A DNA stretch of 64,000 nt from Lingula anatina (Eukaryota > Brachiopoda > Lingulata > Lingulida > Lingulidae). Below the pieces are notes generated by a model. That model saw nothing but the letters and a program-made list of their open reading frames with translations, had not been told where the DNA came from and searched no databases. Shown in pieces: positions 1 through 12,802 of the stretch (positions within the stretch are counted from its first letter, which is position 1; each line of letters begins with the position of its first letter). Location of the stretch: positions 553,637-617,636 of the forward strand of contig NW_019775380.1 of assembly GCF_001039355.2 (NCBI RefSeq), given 5' to 3'. The position numbers were made by a program, and so were the translations under genes.

Positions 1-2914
1 ATAAATGCATCGTTTTTTCCGAGGAATATTTGATTTTGCGGGAGCGACAATGTAAAATGTCGTGAATCATTTCAATGTACTGAATTAAACAGGTAAATCC
101 CTGGTAGGTTCATATACATTTTTTTCTTTCCTAATGATGATTTGAAAATTGCTCACATTTTTGTGTCCCCTCTCCCCATTAACATGACAAACCGTCTTAC
201 CAACGAATCTCTGGCTTCATTTTGTTTGATATCTGTTTACATAAAACCTCGTCAAATAATGCACAGGTGTCAAAATTACAAAGTTATGTTCTACGAGATG
301 TCTATTTTAAGTATTGTATTCCCAACCGTTACATGCTTTCCATCACCCGAAATATGTCACTCGCTATGTTCACATTGAAAATAGGCCTACAACAAGTACA
401 TTATGGAGTCACATCATTTCCCGTTCAATCACATTAAGGCTCTCAACTTTGAAAAGTAAAAATAGTAATGTTATATGTCTGATGTAGGCCTACTGCTACA
501 TAGCAAAAATTCTTGAGGGTTCGTTGATTTTTCTACGTGCCAGCAACTCGTAATGCAGGTGTTGTTGTGACCACGGATAATGTCGTCACTCGCGCACATC
601 GGCTCACTCAAACAAATTACAGAGCTCGGGCACAGAATGTAGTTGACATATGGCAGTTCCATTCATATAATTAGAATTATGTTCCTGGACGCCAATCTAC
701 AGTATACCCATGTAAACCATGATATGATTACCGGTAGTTATTCATCCTTCAGCAAATCTACTTCTCGTTAGTTTTCTTGATGCCAGGGCATTGACGACAT
801 AAAAAGAACGTTAAAACCACCTTAAACAATGCGCACCGTGCGGTAGTCTGCCAATTTCAGGTTGCCATTTGAGACCTGCCCTTTCCGTAATTTCAGTGCT
901 TATATCTTGTCGTGTGCAAGACCCATGCACAAGAAGTTTCCTGGAGTTGCTGACTTGGAAACAGCATTGCACTGCATGTGATTTACGTCTATTTCCTCTA
1001 CTTTGATGTGCTTTTTCTCTCACCTTTTATTTCACTAACTATTATCTCTCATATTTTAATAGTTTATCATTAAAATGTACATGTATTTTCAGACTTTAGA
1101 ACCGGCTACATTCCGACATTTAGCATCTGAATATACTGTAAAGGACAAGAAGAAAAACAATGTTTCGCTTTTGCATCTTTCACCGAGTATCGTGATCGCA
1201 CCTTGAAAGCAAGAGGAACTACGGTAAAACAAATGCATACTTCTATTGTCATCATCGTGTTCATTAGGACTATTCCTTCATATATCATCCCTCCACCCAA
1301 GTTCACGTAATGTTAAAGTAAATATACAATTTCCCTTGCTGCAACAAACATGGATCAACATCTTGCTCTGCAGCTCAGGTTGCATTTGACCGTCTTATTG
1401 ATATCTTAAAGAGATGGCCAGGATTCTTTTAAGCAAGTAATTAGATTATTTTAGATTTTTGTGTAGTTGGTAGTCATTTTTCTCTATTTCTTCAAAATAA
1501 ATGTGCACTGAAGGAAGAAAGAAACAATATTTGCGTACATACACATAGCCGTCCGACAAGAAAATGGCGTTGGACTCGATATGTTAGCAGCAGGTATATG
1601 GATTTCAAATGCATACATTTGTTTTTTCAAATTCAGATAGATCACAGATTATTATTGTTCGTCTTGCACTCAGAACAGACCCTTATGGCCAGTAGAATGA
1701 CTGGATATCCATTGCATATGAATTGAGATATCCATTCTACATTCTATTACAATACCTGTTGGCAGAAGAAACAGCAATTAACCTAGGCAAGGCCTGAATA
1801 CGCCCATTTTATACTATATCATACAACTTACCTTTCGTCTGAATTATCCTCTATTCCATGTGCTTCACCACCGCAGCTTCCTACCATAGATTGAAACATA
1901 TCGCGATTATTAAAAGATTAAAAAGATCTATTTGACAGGTGCGTCAGATATGGTAACGATACTTAGCTAGGCAGGCTAGGTTAACCTGGGGTCTACTTTA
2001 TCCTTGACGGGGTTGGTGGAGGATGAAACTACCCGGCTGCATTCAGTGCGTAACTCACGTTGGCAGCAGTGCCGTCTTGATCTTGGAAAGATCCTTTGTA
2101 CAATGCTGTCAATTTCAAGTCAACTTATAATTTAGGCGAACAGCACGGCGAAAGCAGGGTAATTCGTCTTCGTTTAATATTTGGAGAGTAATTAAACTTT
2201 TCTTTTGAAGGTTGGTAGTATTTTGAACGTCTATGCTACTTTTTATGCCTTCTTTCCCTCTGTTCTTTGTCAGAAAGTAAAACTGCAAACCCGAGCCACT
2301 TTTTTTTTAAAGAAAATTAATCTTCTAATTTTATTCATTTATTGTACAGCTCTTTATACTGCCTTTTATGAACTATGCACTGCCTTCGCTGAGCGAATTT
2401 ACCGACTATAGATCAGAAAATAACATGCTCCCCACCATGACTGAGCTACTTCCCTATTTCATTAGCTGTGTTATATGTAAAAATATGTACTCTATGTGTC
2501 TGAAATGCGTTTAGACTTAGGCCCTACCTTAATCTTGCAGAGAATCCAATCCAAGTTCGCTGGGGCTAGACAGAAAGAGAATCCTATGATTTGTTCAGGT
2601 TTGTTTGATAAAAATAAATACATGTCTTAGTAGTGCATGGTTAAAATTTGGTGAATTCACCAAAAGTTCACAGAAAAACTCTCATTTGATATTTTGAATT
2701 ATATATATAATACAGCATATCATATCCAATAACATACTACATCTTAACTACCAGCAACTAAAAATTCGCAGTATTTCGCACCTGATTGATTTCAATATTG
2801 GCGGGGTATTCAGCAATGAGGAAATATGTTCTTCTCCGCAGTGGAATAAAGAGTCTACACTAGGGGCACAAAACAACACTGGAGTGAAGTTTGCGAACGG
2901 TTTAACGATATGCC

Positions 2915-2917
<3 letters not shown>

Positions 2918-2961
<44 letters not shown>
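2918..2961 (+). repeat. Poly-T homopolymer
   Basis: About 44 consecutive T follow gatatgccg. It could be the poly-A tail of a minus-strand retroposed sequence, but no target duplication or body was recognised, so it is called simple repeat only. Confidence 0.85.
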
Positions 2962-2962
<1 letters not shown>

Positions 2963-4231
2963 TTCATCAAGTTCTAAGGGAATTATGATAGAAAACATGT
3001 TGGGAACAGTTTTGAATAAGCTCAAGTCGGAGGCTTAGAGTAAGATTCTTAGTTTAAACCACGGCAAAAACCTAGGACCCACCAAAGTCGCACGAACCAA
3101 TACGTCAATGCGGTCCAATTTCGGTGGGGTTATCCAGTGAAGGGTATGGGACGATATGACCCAAGCAGTGCGGACATACTACTACTGGAAAAACCGGTTG
3201 ATAAGCATTCGTGTAATCATACATGCATGAGGATCATATAAAACTGTCTATAGGAATGCGCTCTGTCATGATTGTGGGTTTCAGTCGAAACTTTCCAGAT
3301 CGATTCAGATAAAAAAGACCTGTGGTGTTGAAAGAGAGCTCTACATCAGAAGTCAAATATTGTGTGTGAGCTGGAAAATGTATGCAGTGATGGATGGTGG
3401 AAAAAGTGTGACACTTAACCTCCTCCGCCACCCAAGAAATAGATAAATAAGACACAAATTTTGAATGAAATGCATTCATTGAAGGACAAGAACAACAATT
3501 AGAGTCCATATAACCATCCTTGCGTTACATACTGCTTTGCTGACTGCTGACAATGTAAAAATTTGGTAACATATATTAAAAGCTATAATCATGTATTCAC
3601 ACTATATAGGACCCACAAGACATGAAGTAGGTCCTAAATTTGTGTGGATTTACTGACACATGCATATTTTCTCGCATTCACCTACAGATCGATGGTTGGT
3701 TATCCTTGCAGAGCACAGGCATTTAATTCACCGATCTCAATTTTACAAAGCACTTTTCCATTGGCATCACAAAACACAAAGTATACAAAAACATACACAG
3801 TCACACTAGATACATTTAAACATCATATTACAGAAAAAAGAAATAACAGATAGTTGATAGACTCAATACTCCATGCTTACAGAGGGAGAAACGCACTAAA
3901 ATGGATCAGTGATCGAGGAAAGGGTTACCGGGTACACGATCAACACATCAAGACCAGTAACACCGCAACCTTCCCTCCCCTGAAACAATTCTGAGGCCCT
4001 GATCATGACTGGTCACCGATTTCCAGAGAAAAACATGATATACGTACATCAGAACTAGCCCTATCTGATCGTGTTGAGTTGGTTGAAGGATGTAAATTAT
4101 TGGTGGATAAAAAGAAAAAAAGGGGGGGGGGGTGCAGGTGCAATTTAAAGTGATGGCTATTTTTATGCAATACTGAAAAGTATCCAAAAAACTAAACAGC
4201 AAAGCTTGCTAATATACAGACACCATACAGG

Positions 4232-4340
4232 AAACAAGGCAGCAAAGCTGATGAATGTTCAGACATTACGCAGAAAAAAAGTGCACCAAATAATGTTTTG
4301 GCCAATTTTGATGCACTGCTACATAATGCTTTCAAACAGC
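4232..4340 (+). repeat. Dispersed repeat R1, copy 1 (short)
   Basis: The segment starts with acaaggcagcaaagctg and continues with a motif like cagaaaaaaagtgcaccaaa. The same order of motifs recurs at 18616-18790 and 30527-30700. It has no coding capacity. The family looks like a short interspersed element, but no poly-A tail, RNA polymerase III box or target duplication was established. Confidence 0.6.
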
Positions 4341-4389
4341 ATAAGTTGTCTGTCCCTCGCTAAGCCTTATGTTATCTTATCCCAATGCT

Positions 4390-5124
4390 CAAAATTTCAT
4401 GGCATATTACCGTATTTCACATTTTATTTTCACCACCACGTTGTACTTTTTTATATCATGCATCTCGTAAACCATATAGAAAACAAAAAATGGACTCCAG
4501 TGTTGCACTTGACAAGCTCCACAAAATGCTTAAAAACAAGAGGTCTCTAGCATTTAGTTTTAGAAATAGAGTTTTCAGTTTCAGCATCTAATGGCCACTC
4601 TTCCCATGAAAATGCACCGATTGACCCCAAACTCATGAAGATGAAAGATGACCCTAAGTGTAACACTTGCCCATAATATTATAGGTTAGGTCTCTGTAGT
4701 TTCTGAAAATTGGCACAAATAATTTTTTTTTTTTCAAAAAAAATCCCATTTTTAGAAAATTATGGCCCATTTGATCTTGAAGGTCAAACGATAAATCCAA
4801 GGGCGTATTTGAAATTTCCACACATGACTTAGAGAATAGAAGTTTTTTCCCATAATTCCTTTGGTTTGGGAGATATTTAGCATTTAATCTTGCATAATTT
4901 GGACAAAGGTGCATTGCGACAAGCGCCACACCTAGACCCAAGCACAGACAAAGCCCAAAATTCACATGGATCGAGTTGAGATTATATGTGACCTACAAGC
5001 AAGAGATGGATACAAGGGCTCTGGTAGTTTAGGCGGAGAAGCAGTAATGGTGCATGGCAGCAGAGCTGGTGGAACATGTGGGTCGAGACTAAAACTATAT
5101 GTACTGTCAGCGGTGGTACAATTA
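4390..5124 (+). mobile_element. Diverged partial copy of the DR1-bearing repeat element
   Basis: Collinear with 29398-30169. Shared blocks include attaccgta, ttcaccacca, aaaatgcaccgattgacccc, agatgaaagatgaccc, cgagttgagattata and gaacatgtgggtcg, and the copy ends in ggtggtacaatta, like the right terminus at 30154-30169. The left half of the second copy (terminus plus 140-bp tandem units) is not seen here, so this copy is 5' truncated or differently built. No protein-coding capacity is visible. Confidence 0.7.
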
Positions 5125-5819
5125 ACTGTACGCAATACAGAAAACGATGCATTTTAATATTTTCTCTGGTTTATTAAAATTTAGTGCTGGCACCATGTGG
5201 AAAGCAGTTCCCTAAAATTAACTTACAATGAAGGCCAAGTTTTCAACATATTATTCTCCACCTTTGTGCTGCAGCACGATTCCGATATCTACATCTAAAA
5301 AAATATGATATAAAGATACATTTAAGGTTTTTTTTTTGCAATCTAAGAAATATTTCTAGGTAAGAATGACTTAGCATGTATGTATGTTAATAAATTTCAC
5401 CTTTCAATGAATTAATACCTGATATAGTATATTTTTATTTATACCTTTGACCAACAAACTACTGGGTACAGGCTTTAAACCATGCAATGACAGCTATAAG
5501 TGTTCCATCAAAATTATAAGAAAATATACCTTAAGTTGATACCTAACTAGTTACTAGGTTAAATCTATGTATATTCAACTTATCAAACTGAAGAATGTTG
5601 CTTATCCCTAAAGATCTTTATCTGGACAGGTATGCTATACACTTGTTAAAAATCTGAGGAAAAAAAGTCTAAGGCCCCATGTCCATAGACGCCACTGGAT
5701 TACATGGATCATCCCGACTCTGCAGATACTCTCTCTGCCTGCAATCAGCTTAACTGAATAACACACCTCTTTCTGGCGCTAAGTAGAATACAAAAGAAGC
5801 TGGTGATTATATGAGTACC

Positions 5820-5886
5820 TTGGAAATAAGAGAAGGGCTGTCATTCAGTTACATTGGAAATAAGAGAAGGGCTGTCATTCAGTTAC
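5820..5886 (+). repeat. Two-copy tandem repeat of about 34 bp
   Basis: The unit beginning ttggaaataagagaagggct and ending tcattcagttaca occurs twice back to back without a mismatch. It overlaps no gene. Confidence 0.85.
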
Positions 5887-6426
5887 AGGGTAAGCTACAA
5901 CGTTAACACTTAGCGAAAGTCTCTGCACACTTGGGTGGATCCACTTAGACCTATTGGAATGGGGTCTAAATATACAATATCTTGGTACTAGGAAGCTTAA
6001 AATTTGCATTTTTTTTAAAGAAGGTATTTTTATTAAATGTGATAACTGCAAAATTCAGGAGGCTGCATTTATCAATTCTCACAATTGATTTATAAAACTT
6101 TAAAAAAATAAAGTTTAAAAATGAGTAATTGCTCATTTGGTACTGAAGCTCACCATTTAAATTTATGCTGATGTAAAAACATCGCAAATAAATTTTTAAT
6201 AAAAATTATAAAAAATCAAAATATAGAAATGTCTTACTTTCATATAAGTAAAAAGAAATAGTTTGTCATCCTAAAAAGCAGTAATGTACTAAAATTCACC
6301 ATAATAGTTTGAAACAGAAATTCCATTAATATAGACACTGCTTATACTTGTTTCAAACAGAGTTTATCAATCCCACAACCAGAGTCTCACTGTATGTTTA
6401 GTGAAGTACAAACTGTCATTTTTAAT

Positions 6427-9400
6427 CTAAAATCTCTGTAAAGTAGCAAGTTCTCTCTCCAATTCTTCCGTTTCTACTCTCGTGGTACACACTTCTGCTT
6501 GGAGTCTTTTTATTTTACCTGAATAAAAACAGTGCATGTTGGCATGGAAATATATGGAAATTTACCCATAGTAAAATCGAGTTTTACCCATAGTAAAATC
6601 ATGGATTTGACAGCAACAACTTATTTCATCCAAAACAAAGAACTATGTATGTATACAAAAAACAAACAAAAAAAAAAGTTGTGAACTGCCCCTTTTTCTT
6701 TCTATTTTTTCATCATAAATAAATGAAATTGAGCTGCATTAAACACAGCATTCACTGAAATAATAAAAATATAAAAAAAACATTTTTTTGATGATTATAA
6801 TATCATTGCACCTGATGAAATTTTTTCAGTACCTTCAACAAAAGTGCACCTCTCTGTCATTTTCTTCATGGCTCTTTTGAACAATTTCTGTGACTTGAAC
6901 AGTAAAGCTAGGGCTGACTCATCACCACCATCATCATCATCTTTTTCTTTGTTTTCTAAATATAAAAAGATATAAACAAGTTTCAAATACTAGCGAAATT
7001 TTGCATTCATCATATGCTGACAACAAGACGACTTGTATGTTTTTCTGTTTCACCAAGAAGTCATTTTACTATACTAGTATACATATATAATTAAAAAAAA
7101 CAAAAACATACTTCAAGCTTTGACTTAGCAAACTCTATATACAAGTTTTAAAATATTGTTAGATTTTCTATTGCAACTTAGGTCATGTTTGATATTGTTC
7201 TAAAAACAATACAGTTTAATGCACAGGGGCTTCAAAAAATAAAAAATATTAATGTAAAAGCTTGATGTAAGGGCCAAGTTATTAAAATATCACAGAAAGC
7301 AATGTACTAAATGTTTCCTTTGCAACAAAATGGAAATTATCAAACAAAATTATCTACCTGCAATAGCACATAAGTGATTGTACTTCATTTCCATTCTGTT
7401 CTTCTTGCCACCATTGCAGTGAACTGTTTTATCACTGTTTTTTGACACTTCAGTTCCATTGTGATTGACATCAGTCCCATTTTGATCAATTTCAGTCCTA
7501 GGGTTTTCAGTGAATAAGGTGTTAATATTGGTTCTACATGTAGTTTCAGGAACATTTGTTTCATCAACTGCTGGAGATTCAGTTGGATTGTTTACTTTGG
7601 GATTTTCAGCATGAAGTCTTTCAGAGGACAGTAATCTCACTAAAGTTTCAGTTGTACATGTACTGGTATGTTCTCCACAAGAATCACCCTGATTAGATGT
7701 TGTGGAGTCAGTTTTAACATATATCCCAGTCTCGGTGTTAGCACTGCTAATGCTACTTATATTCAGAGGACTAGTCCCAGCACTTATGTCACCCTGATGT
7801 TGAGAACCTTCATCAGATAAGGTTTTTTCTTCAGATTTAATTTTCAGGGTTTCATTTTCACATTCACAAATCCCAGGCATTGACTCCAATGCACTGACAG
7901 TGGTATTGGATGACCTGGGTTTTCCTGAAGCATCTTTGTTTTCTCTTGTATTCTCTATCTGAAGATCTGAGGAAGAGGTAACATTGTCATTATGGGAAAG
8001 GGCAGTTTGTTGTTCTTGAAGGTTCTCAGTCTCAAATTCTCTATCTCTAAAATGTACATGTTCCTCTGAGGTATTGCTGCAGAAGTTTTCTCTTATGTGT
8101 GTAAAACTTTCAGAAGCAGCATTCCCACTTACACCTATCAGATTCTGGATACCCATATTCTCACAGTGTTTTGGAGCATACTCAGGATTTTGATTGGTAT
8201 CAGAACTTGAGCCTTCTTTCTGTGTTGACTGGAAATTTCCCCAGCTCGTATAGTTTGCATCATGGTAATTAACAGATCTTACAAGTCTATCTCCCTGTGA
8301 CTGGCAGGAAACTGAAGGCATGGGTGGCAATTGCAAAGATGTCATGTTAAATTCTACACTAACCCTTGGTACATTCACCAATGATCTCAGTGGGAAAGGA
8401 ATGGAACCTGGAAATGTTGGCAAAGGCACAAATGGCACACAGTTAGGGTTTGGCATATTTAATGGAAGTCTGGTACCTCTTGAATATAAAGAAAGACAGT
8501 GTCCCCTCAGTTGTGGTTCAGTTGCAGGTCTATTAACAGGAAGACAATGGCCCATTGTTGAAAACGGTAAAGGAAGAGGAAGATATCCAGCACCTGGCAT
8601 AGAGGCAGGAAGATACCTTAGCACTGGTGGTCTTTGTGCGACTGGTACAAAATTTGGATCTGTAGGGTTCCATGAAGTGTATTGGCCATTTCCCCCTTTC
8701 AAAGGGGAAGTAAAGCCCCATACTGGGTGATGTTGCCAATATCCCTGAAGAGATGTAGTTTGTACTCCAGGTTGTCTATTTGTAGGGTTCAAAGCTGAAG
8801 TAATGTGGTTTCCTGGTGTTAAAGTGGCAGTAGTGCTCCCTACAAGATGGGTTTGCCCAGGTGGCCGCAGAGAGGCTGGCAATGGAAGATGTTTTTCATG
8901 TCCACTTGGAGGATTCCATGTTGACAGAATGTGGTCATTTCCTGGTGTAAAACTGGAAGTAGTGGCCCATACTGAATGAGGTTGTCCAGAAACTGTCACA
9001 GAGGAAACCAATTTTAATGACTGCATGTTACCTGAGGCATAACTATTATTAGGATTAACCAAAGGTGACTGAGGTGGTTCTTTACTCGGCAAAAAGGTGC
9101 CTGAAACATTATCCAAATTGGGAAGTGGTTGTCTTTCACATGCAACAAACGAGGGAGTACTTCTCATTGCTGGAAGAGGTTCATCAACTGATACAATAGA
9201 TAAGGGCTTTCCATTACTGGGAGCATAGGCTAGAAAAGAATTCTCCAATTTCTCTTGCTTTGGCCTCAGTATAATGGAGCCCTCAATGTTGCTTTTGATT
9301 TCATTATTAATTGGTTTCAAATATGCTTTGCAAATTCTCTTGGGGATGCCAGTTATGTTATTATCTGTTTGAGTTCCAACTGCCACCAACAATGAACCAT

Positions 9401-10700
9401 CTTCACAATTCTCATCTGCAGAGCTTTCTAATGTCCAACTCAAGTGTGAATCAACTTCGTCAGCAACCACTGCTTCACTTGTCTTGACCAAATCTGTCTG
9501 GTCTTCTGCTACTGTTGGCTGCCCATGGTCACTAACCTGACAACATGACATTGGTTTATGAAGTCCTGTAGTACATTCTCCTTCAATATTCTTAGAAAAT
9601 GACTCTTGATCTATTTGAACATCATGTGACAAACCCTCACTTTCTTCCTGACCACCAGTTGACCCTTTGTTAACAGGATATGGCAAAGTCTCGTCCAAAG
9701 AATTTGGCACAGGTGCATTTTGCAGGACTGATTTTACTTTTCTCAGATGTGTAATGTCTTCATGTACTAGTAGTTTTCTTATTTTACATCTGGTAGGAAA
9801 ATCATCTTCCAAGACAGATGAAACATCCTTTGAAGCTGGTGATGGTGAAGGTGTAACACTGGTATCTTCCTTGTCCCGTAATTGCCTCTTCAATACAAGT
9901 TTGTCATTTACAATCTCTGATGTGTGTTTAGAATGAACTGATGTTGGGAAAGATTTTCTTCTCTTCCGGGGTGGCATGTGGCGTGGACTATTACCACATT
10001 TCTCTGATAGCCTTTTCTGTTTTAATTTTTCATGAGAAAATCTACTTACAGGAAAAAGGCTGTAAAAGGAATCATTTTGTCCTTTGAGCAAAAAGTCAAT
10101 TTGGTTTTGTGAATAATCCTTGCTTTCTATCTGAACATTTTTATCTGTACTGGATTGATCTTGATCCACAACTTGCTCAGAATTATGTTCACCCATGTTT
10201 CTTTTCTCTTCTGCTGAAGCATTTATCCATCCTCCTTCACATTTTGTGGACAAGCTGGACCCTATTTCTTTTGCACTGTCATGTCTAGAATATGACCCTA
10301 GGGGGGATCCACAGCAAGAAAGCAATGTATTTTTGTTTGTCTTAGATAAACATATCTTCTTGTGTTTAGAGTTAACCTTTGTATTTTGCCTCCTCCAAAC
10401 ATTTTCAAAGTATTCAACCAGTTTATCTGCATCTGACATTTCTATCAAGGCACAGGTTTCTGAGTGAAGAACAACACCAATGTGATGAGTACTGAACCAC
10501 TCATTCAAATAATCAATACTTTCTTTCTTCATACGCTTACTTGTGATACAGAAGAAATCCACTTTGACCTTATAGAAGTCATCATTTTTTATGTGACCAA
10601 GAATTTTATTCTTGAACTGTGCAAGGAATAAATACTGTTTATCATCATGAGTCAAACAAAATAGTTTCTTCTGATAATAACAGATGGGCTGAATCTTCAT
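6427..10700 (-). CDS. Large disordered protein of unknown function, three exons
   Basis: I do not recognise this gene. Coding exons are about 10700-7358, 6955-6812 and 6518-6427; the joins are both phase 1 and give 1192 aa. Residues 1-105 look folded (hydrophobic alternation, F/Y/W-rich) and end in ENVWRRQ. From about 110 to 1110 the chain is Ser/Thr/Pro/Asn-rich and probably disordered, with a basic cluster PPRKRRKS near 240 that could be a nuclear signal and a Pro-rich middle (about 560-790) with three degenerate 41-aa repeats. The last 78 aa switch to an acidic stretch (KDDDDGGD), a basic helix (FKSQKLFKRAMKKMTERC) and a coiled-coil-like end. The ATG at 10700 is the first in frame; an upstream acceptor (10736 area) and a preceding exon with an in-frame stop suggest a spliced 5' UTR. 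It is head-to-head with XPA, about 2.1 kb away. Function should not be inferred. Confidence 0.8.
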
Positions 10701-11624
10701 TCTTGCTTGTCTTGAAAACCAGACCTAAAATTTCAAATAATCCATCATTAAAACATCTCACCTGTTCAAAATTGATGAACAATCTTGTAAACAATATAAT
10801 TCAGACTGAGAACCAGGTCCAATAATGAAACAGGGCAGTCAAATGCACAGACATATTAATGACAAAACAAAAAGTGAGGAATATGCAGCCAATTTAACTA
10901 TAATTTATAATTTTATATACAATATAAAAGCACATAAAAACAATGCCAATATTCCTTATCTTTCAGAAACCTGCTAAATGACATTTGGTGAGTTGTCCAA
11001 TGCACACTAATACCAGGGCATTCAGTAACTCAGTGCGTACCTTAACTATATTTCAAAGGCACATTTGAAACGAAAAATATGCCAACATGTGTATATAGTT
11101 ATGCAACTGTGACTCTTTGCATATGGTATTTTGAGTGTACTTCTTGTCTTATACAAAAAAGGCAAAATGTCTAGATATACTGCACCTACCACTCAGGATA
11201 CTTCCACAACCATCTTTCAATCATATCCTAACCACTTTTAATGTAAAAGTGTAAGATAAAGTAAAATTCCAAAGGCTGCTAAGTGAAGGCTGCTAAACTT
11301 ACAATTTTATGAATATATGACATTATTATTGACAGTACTGGAAACTTGCCCTTATAGGCTATTCACACTAGCACTTTGTCACCGTTATGCGGTAAACTCA
11401 TATATCTGAAATAGAAAAATATAAATGTAAAGGGTCGGATTTTTACTTATCCGAACAATAGAGCGGATGCTTAACAGCGTATATCAGTGTGAACGCAAAT
11501 AATCTTGGTTTAGGTGACCGCAATTCAATCGGAGTTAACTCAACCGCAGTTAACTTTCTAATGTGAATGGCCTAATAGTCTATGACAGCAACATTTACAT
11601 GTACACAGTTAGGGAAAAAATATT

Positions 11625-12186
11625 AAAGGGATAATAACTCTTCGTATGAGGTCTATATTTCACAATAAAAACATTTAACTCACAGAAATATATTCTGTTT
11701 TACGACAAAAACAGCAGTTATAGCTATTATTCTGATATCTGAGCTTGTCTTCAGACCACGTGACCTCCACTGATGGCTATACTCTGTTATAATCTCTTAA
11801 GAGATTTTAACAAAAAACCAAACTTTTTAGAAAAAAAATAGGGACTAACTTTGAATGTAAAAATGGATTCATTAACCATTGGTAAGTATGGGAAAATTGT
11901 TGTTTACTCCAGGAAAATTCATTTTTTTGGCCAGAATGAAGAGTTAGGCTGTATTCCCAGAGCTTTTAGATCGATCTATCCCCGCAGGGAGTCTCACTAT
12001 ATTACTGTCAGATAATCCGGCTTAAATGTCCATCCGGCCTACTACAAGCTGTAAGGGGGTAATTAACTTTCGTGTCCGCTCGGCTGACAGCTATTTAGCG
12101 TGAACCCCCAGGGAGTCAGGTCAATCTAATTAAAACAGATCGATCTAATCTCTGGAAATGGGGTCTTAATTATTATATATCCCTTT
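11625..12186 (+). mobile_element. Element B copy 1: TIR-bounded repeat, split by a nested MITE
   Basis: The left end reads aaagggataataactcttcg. The right end, read across a nested insertion, is gaagagtta plus ttattatatatcccttt, which is the left end inverted. The body (about 340 bp without the insert) is non-coding and matches 45063-45395 in inverted orientation, including the internal palindrome atctcttaagagat and a ccacgtgacctcc block. It has the shape of a non-autonomous DNA transposon; no superfamily is assigned. Confidence 0.75.
11947..12165 (+). mobile_element. MITE-1 copy 1, nested in element B
   Basis: A 219-bp unit runs from ggctgtattcccagagc to ctctggaaatggggtc. Its ends form imperfect inverted repeats of about 28 bp built around ccagag and agatcgatc. 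TTA flanks both sides (11944-11946 and 12166-12168), as expected for a 3-bp target duplication. Other copies are at 30262-30476 and 54388-54602. There is no coding capacity. Confidence 0.82.
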
Positions 12187-12553
12187 AAAATGCCCGTAAT
12201 ATAACATTTTTTGTTTACAAAAATCTGCTCAGCCAAATTACACACTATACAGTATCATTAAACTATTTTGAAACTATTCGAAAATTCGCCAATGTCATGT
12301 CATAGACCTACATGCACAAAGCTACTAAATATTCAGACCTAATGTAGAACTGCGCGTTTGGGCGAATAAAACGTTTTATTTGCCCAAGAACTGCGAATCA
12401 TTAAAAACGTTAAGTATAAGTTTCTACATAAGCATCACTTCACCTTAAATTAGATATTCTATAAAACTGCGGGTCTGGGATACTTAATTTGCGCCGTCAT
12501 CCCGGGGTCGTCATCCCCACCGCTGCGTTCCCTGTAGATCTAGACTACGTATT

Positions 12554-12577
12554 ACCAAGGAGTTATAACTCCTTGGT
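12554..12577. repeat. Perfect 24-bp palindrome
   Basis: The sequence accaaggagtta followed by its exact reverse complement has no spacer. It lies about 226 bp upstream of the XPA start codon. It could extrude as a cruciform or bind a dimeric factor; no known site is recognised. Confidence 0.85.
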
Positions 12578-12784
12578 ATTACACTGATGTGAACATTGTT
12601 CTACATTTGTTGCGGCCGAACGCTGAGAGCTTTTTAATAACTTGTTGAGTGGTGTTTAGTGTTGTTCAATGAAGTTTGAACGTAGTGAGAAACGTTCAGC
12701 GGGTCGACTCAACATTTCCTGTCGAGATAAGATGTCGAGAGGGTTTTCAACACCCCATTTGGTTTGGTCAAATTTAGCGCACGA

Positions 12785-12792
12785 TGACGTCA
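12785..12792 (+). promoter_or_regulatory. CRE/ATF box next to the XPA start
   Basis: A perfect TGACGTCA lies 10 bases before the XPA ATG. The start itself is in gaacATGGCCGAA, similar to the known YY1-type ATGGC motif found at many metazoan starts. The same CRE-then-ATGGC order precedes the OTUD7-like start at 62506. Confidence 0.6.
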
Positions 12793-12802
12793 CATTGTGA
12801 AC

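Larger units (their letters stand above)
1..6426. other. Intergenic region with no recognisable gene
   Basis: No open frame here resembles a known protein family or joins others through plausible splice sites. The stretch holds a 44-base poly-T run near 2918-2961, a G-run near 4121, a 34-bp direct duplication near 5820-5886, and fragments of two dispersed repeat families (about 4232-4340 and 4390-5124) annotated separately. Its right edge is the 3' end of the minus-strand gene ending at 6427, so the bases just below 6427 probably include that gene's 3' UTR. Distal exons of a gene outside the window cannot be excluded. Confidence 0.6.
10701..12802. other. Region between the divergent unknown gene and XPA
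   Basis: The left end probably contains 5' UTR exon(s) of the minus-strand gene: a donor-like cag/GTGAGA and an acceptor-like attttag lie in 10730-10770 on the minus strand. The centre is occupied by element B (11625-12186) with a nested MITE. The right end, from about 12480, is richer in CG and holds a 24-bp perfect palindrome (12554-12577) and a CRE box next to the XPA start. Confidence 0.6.

Noticed and set aside
8320-8730. Plus-strand open frame of 136 codons
   Set aside because: It lies entirely antisense to the large exon of the minus-strand gene and has the composition of a shadow frame with no start context or family resemblance.
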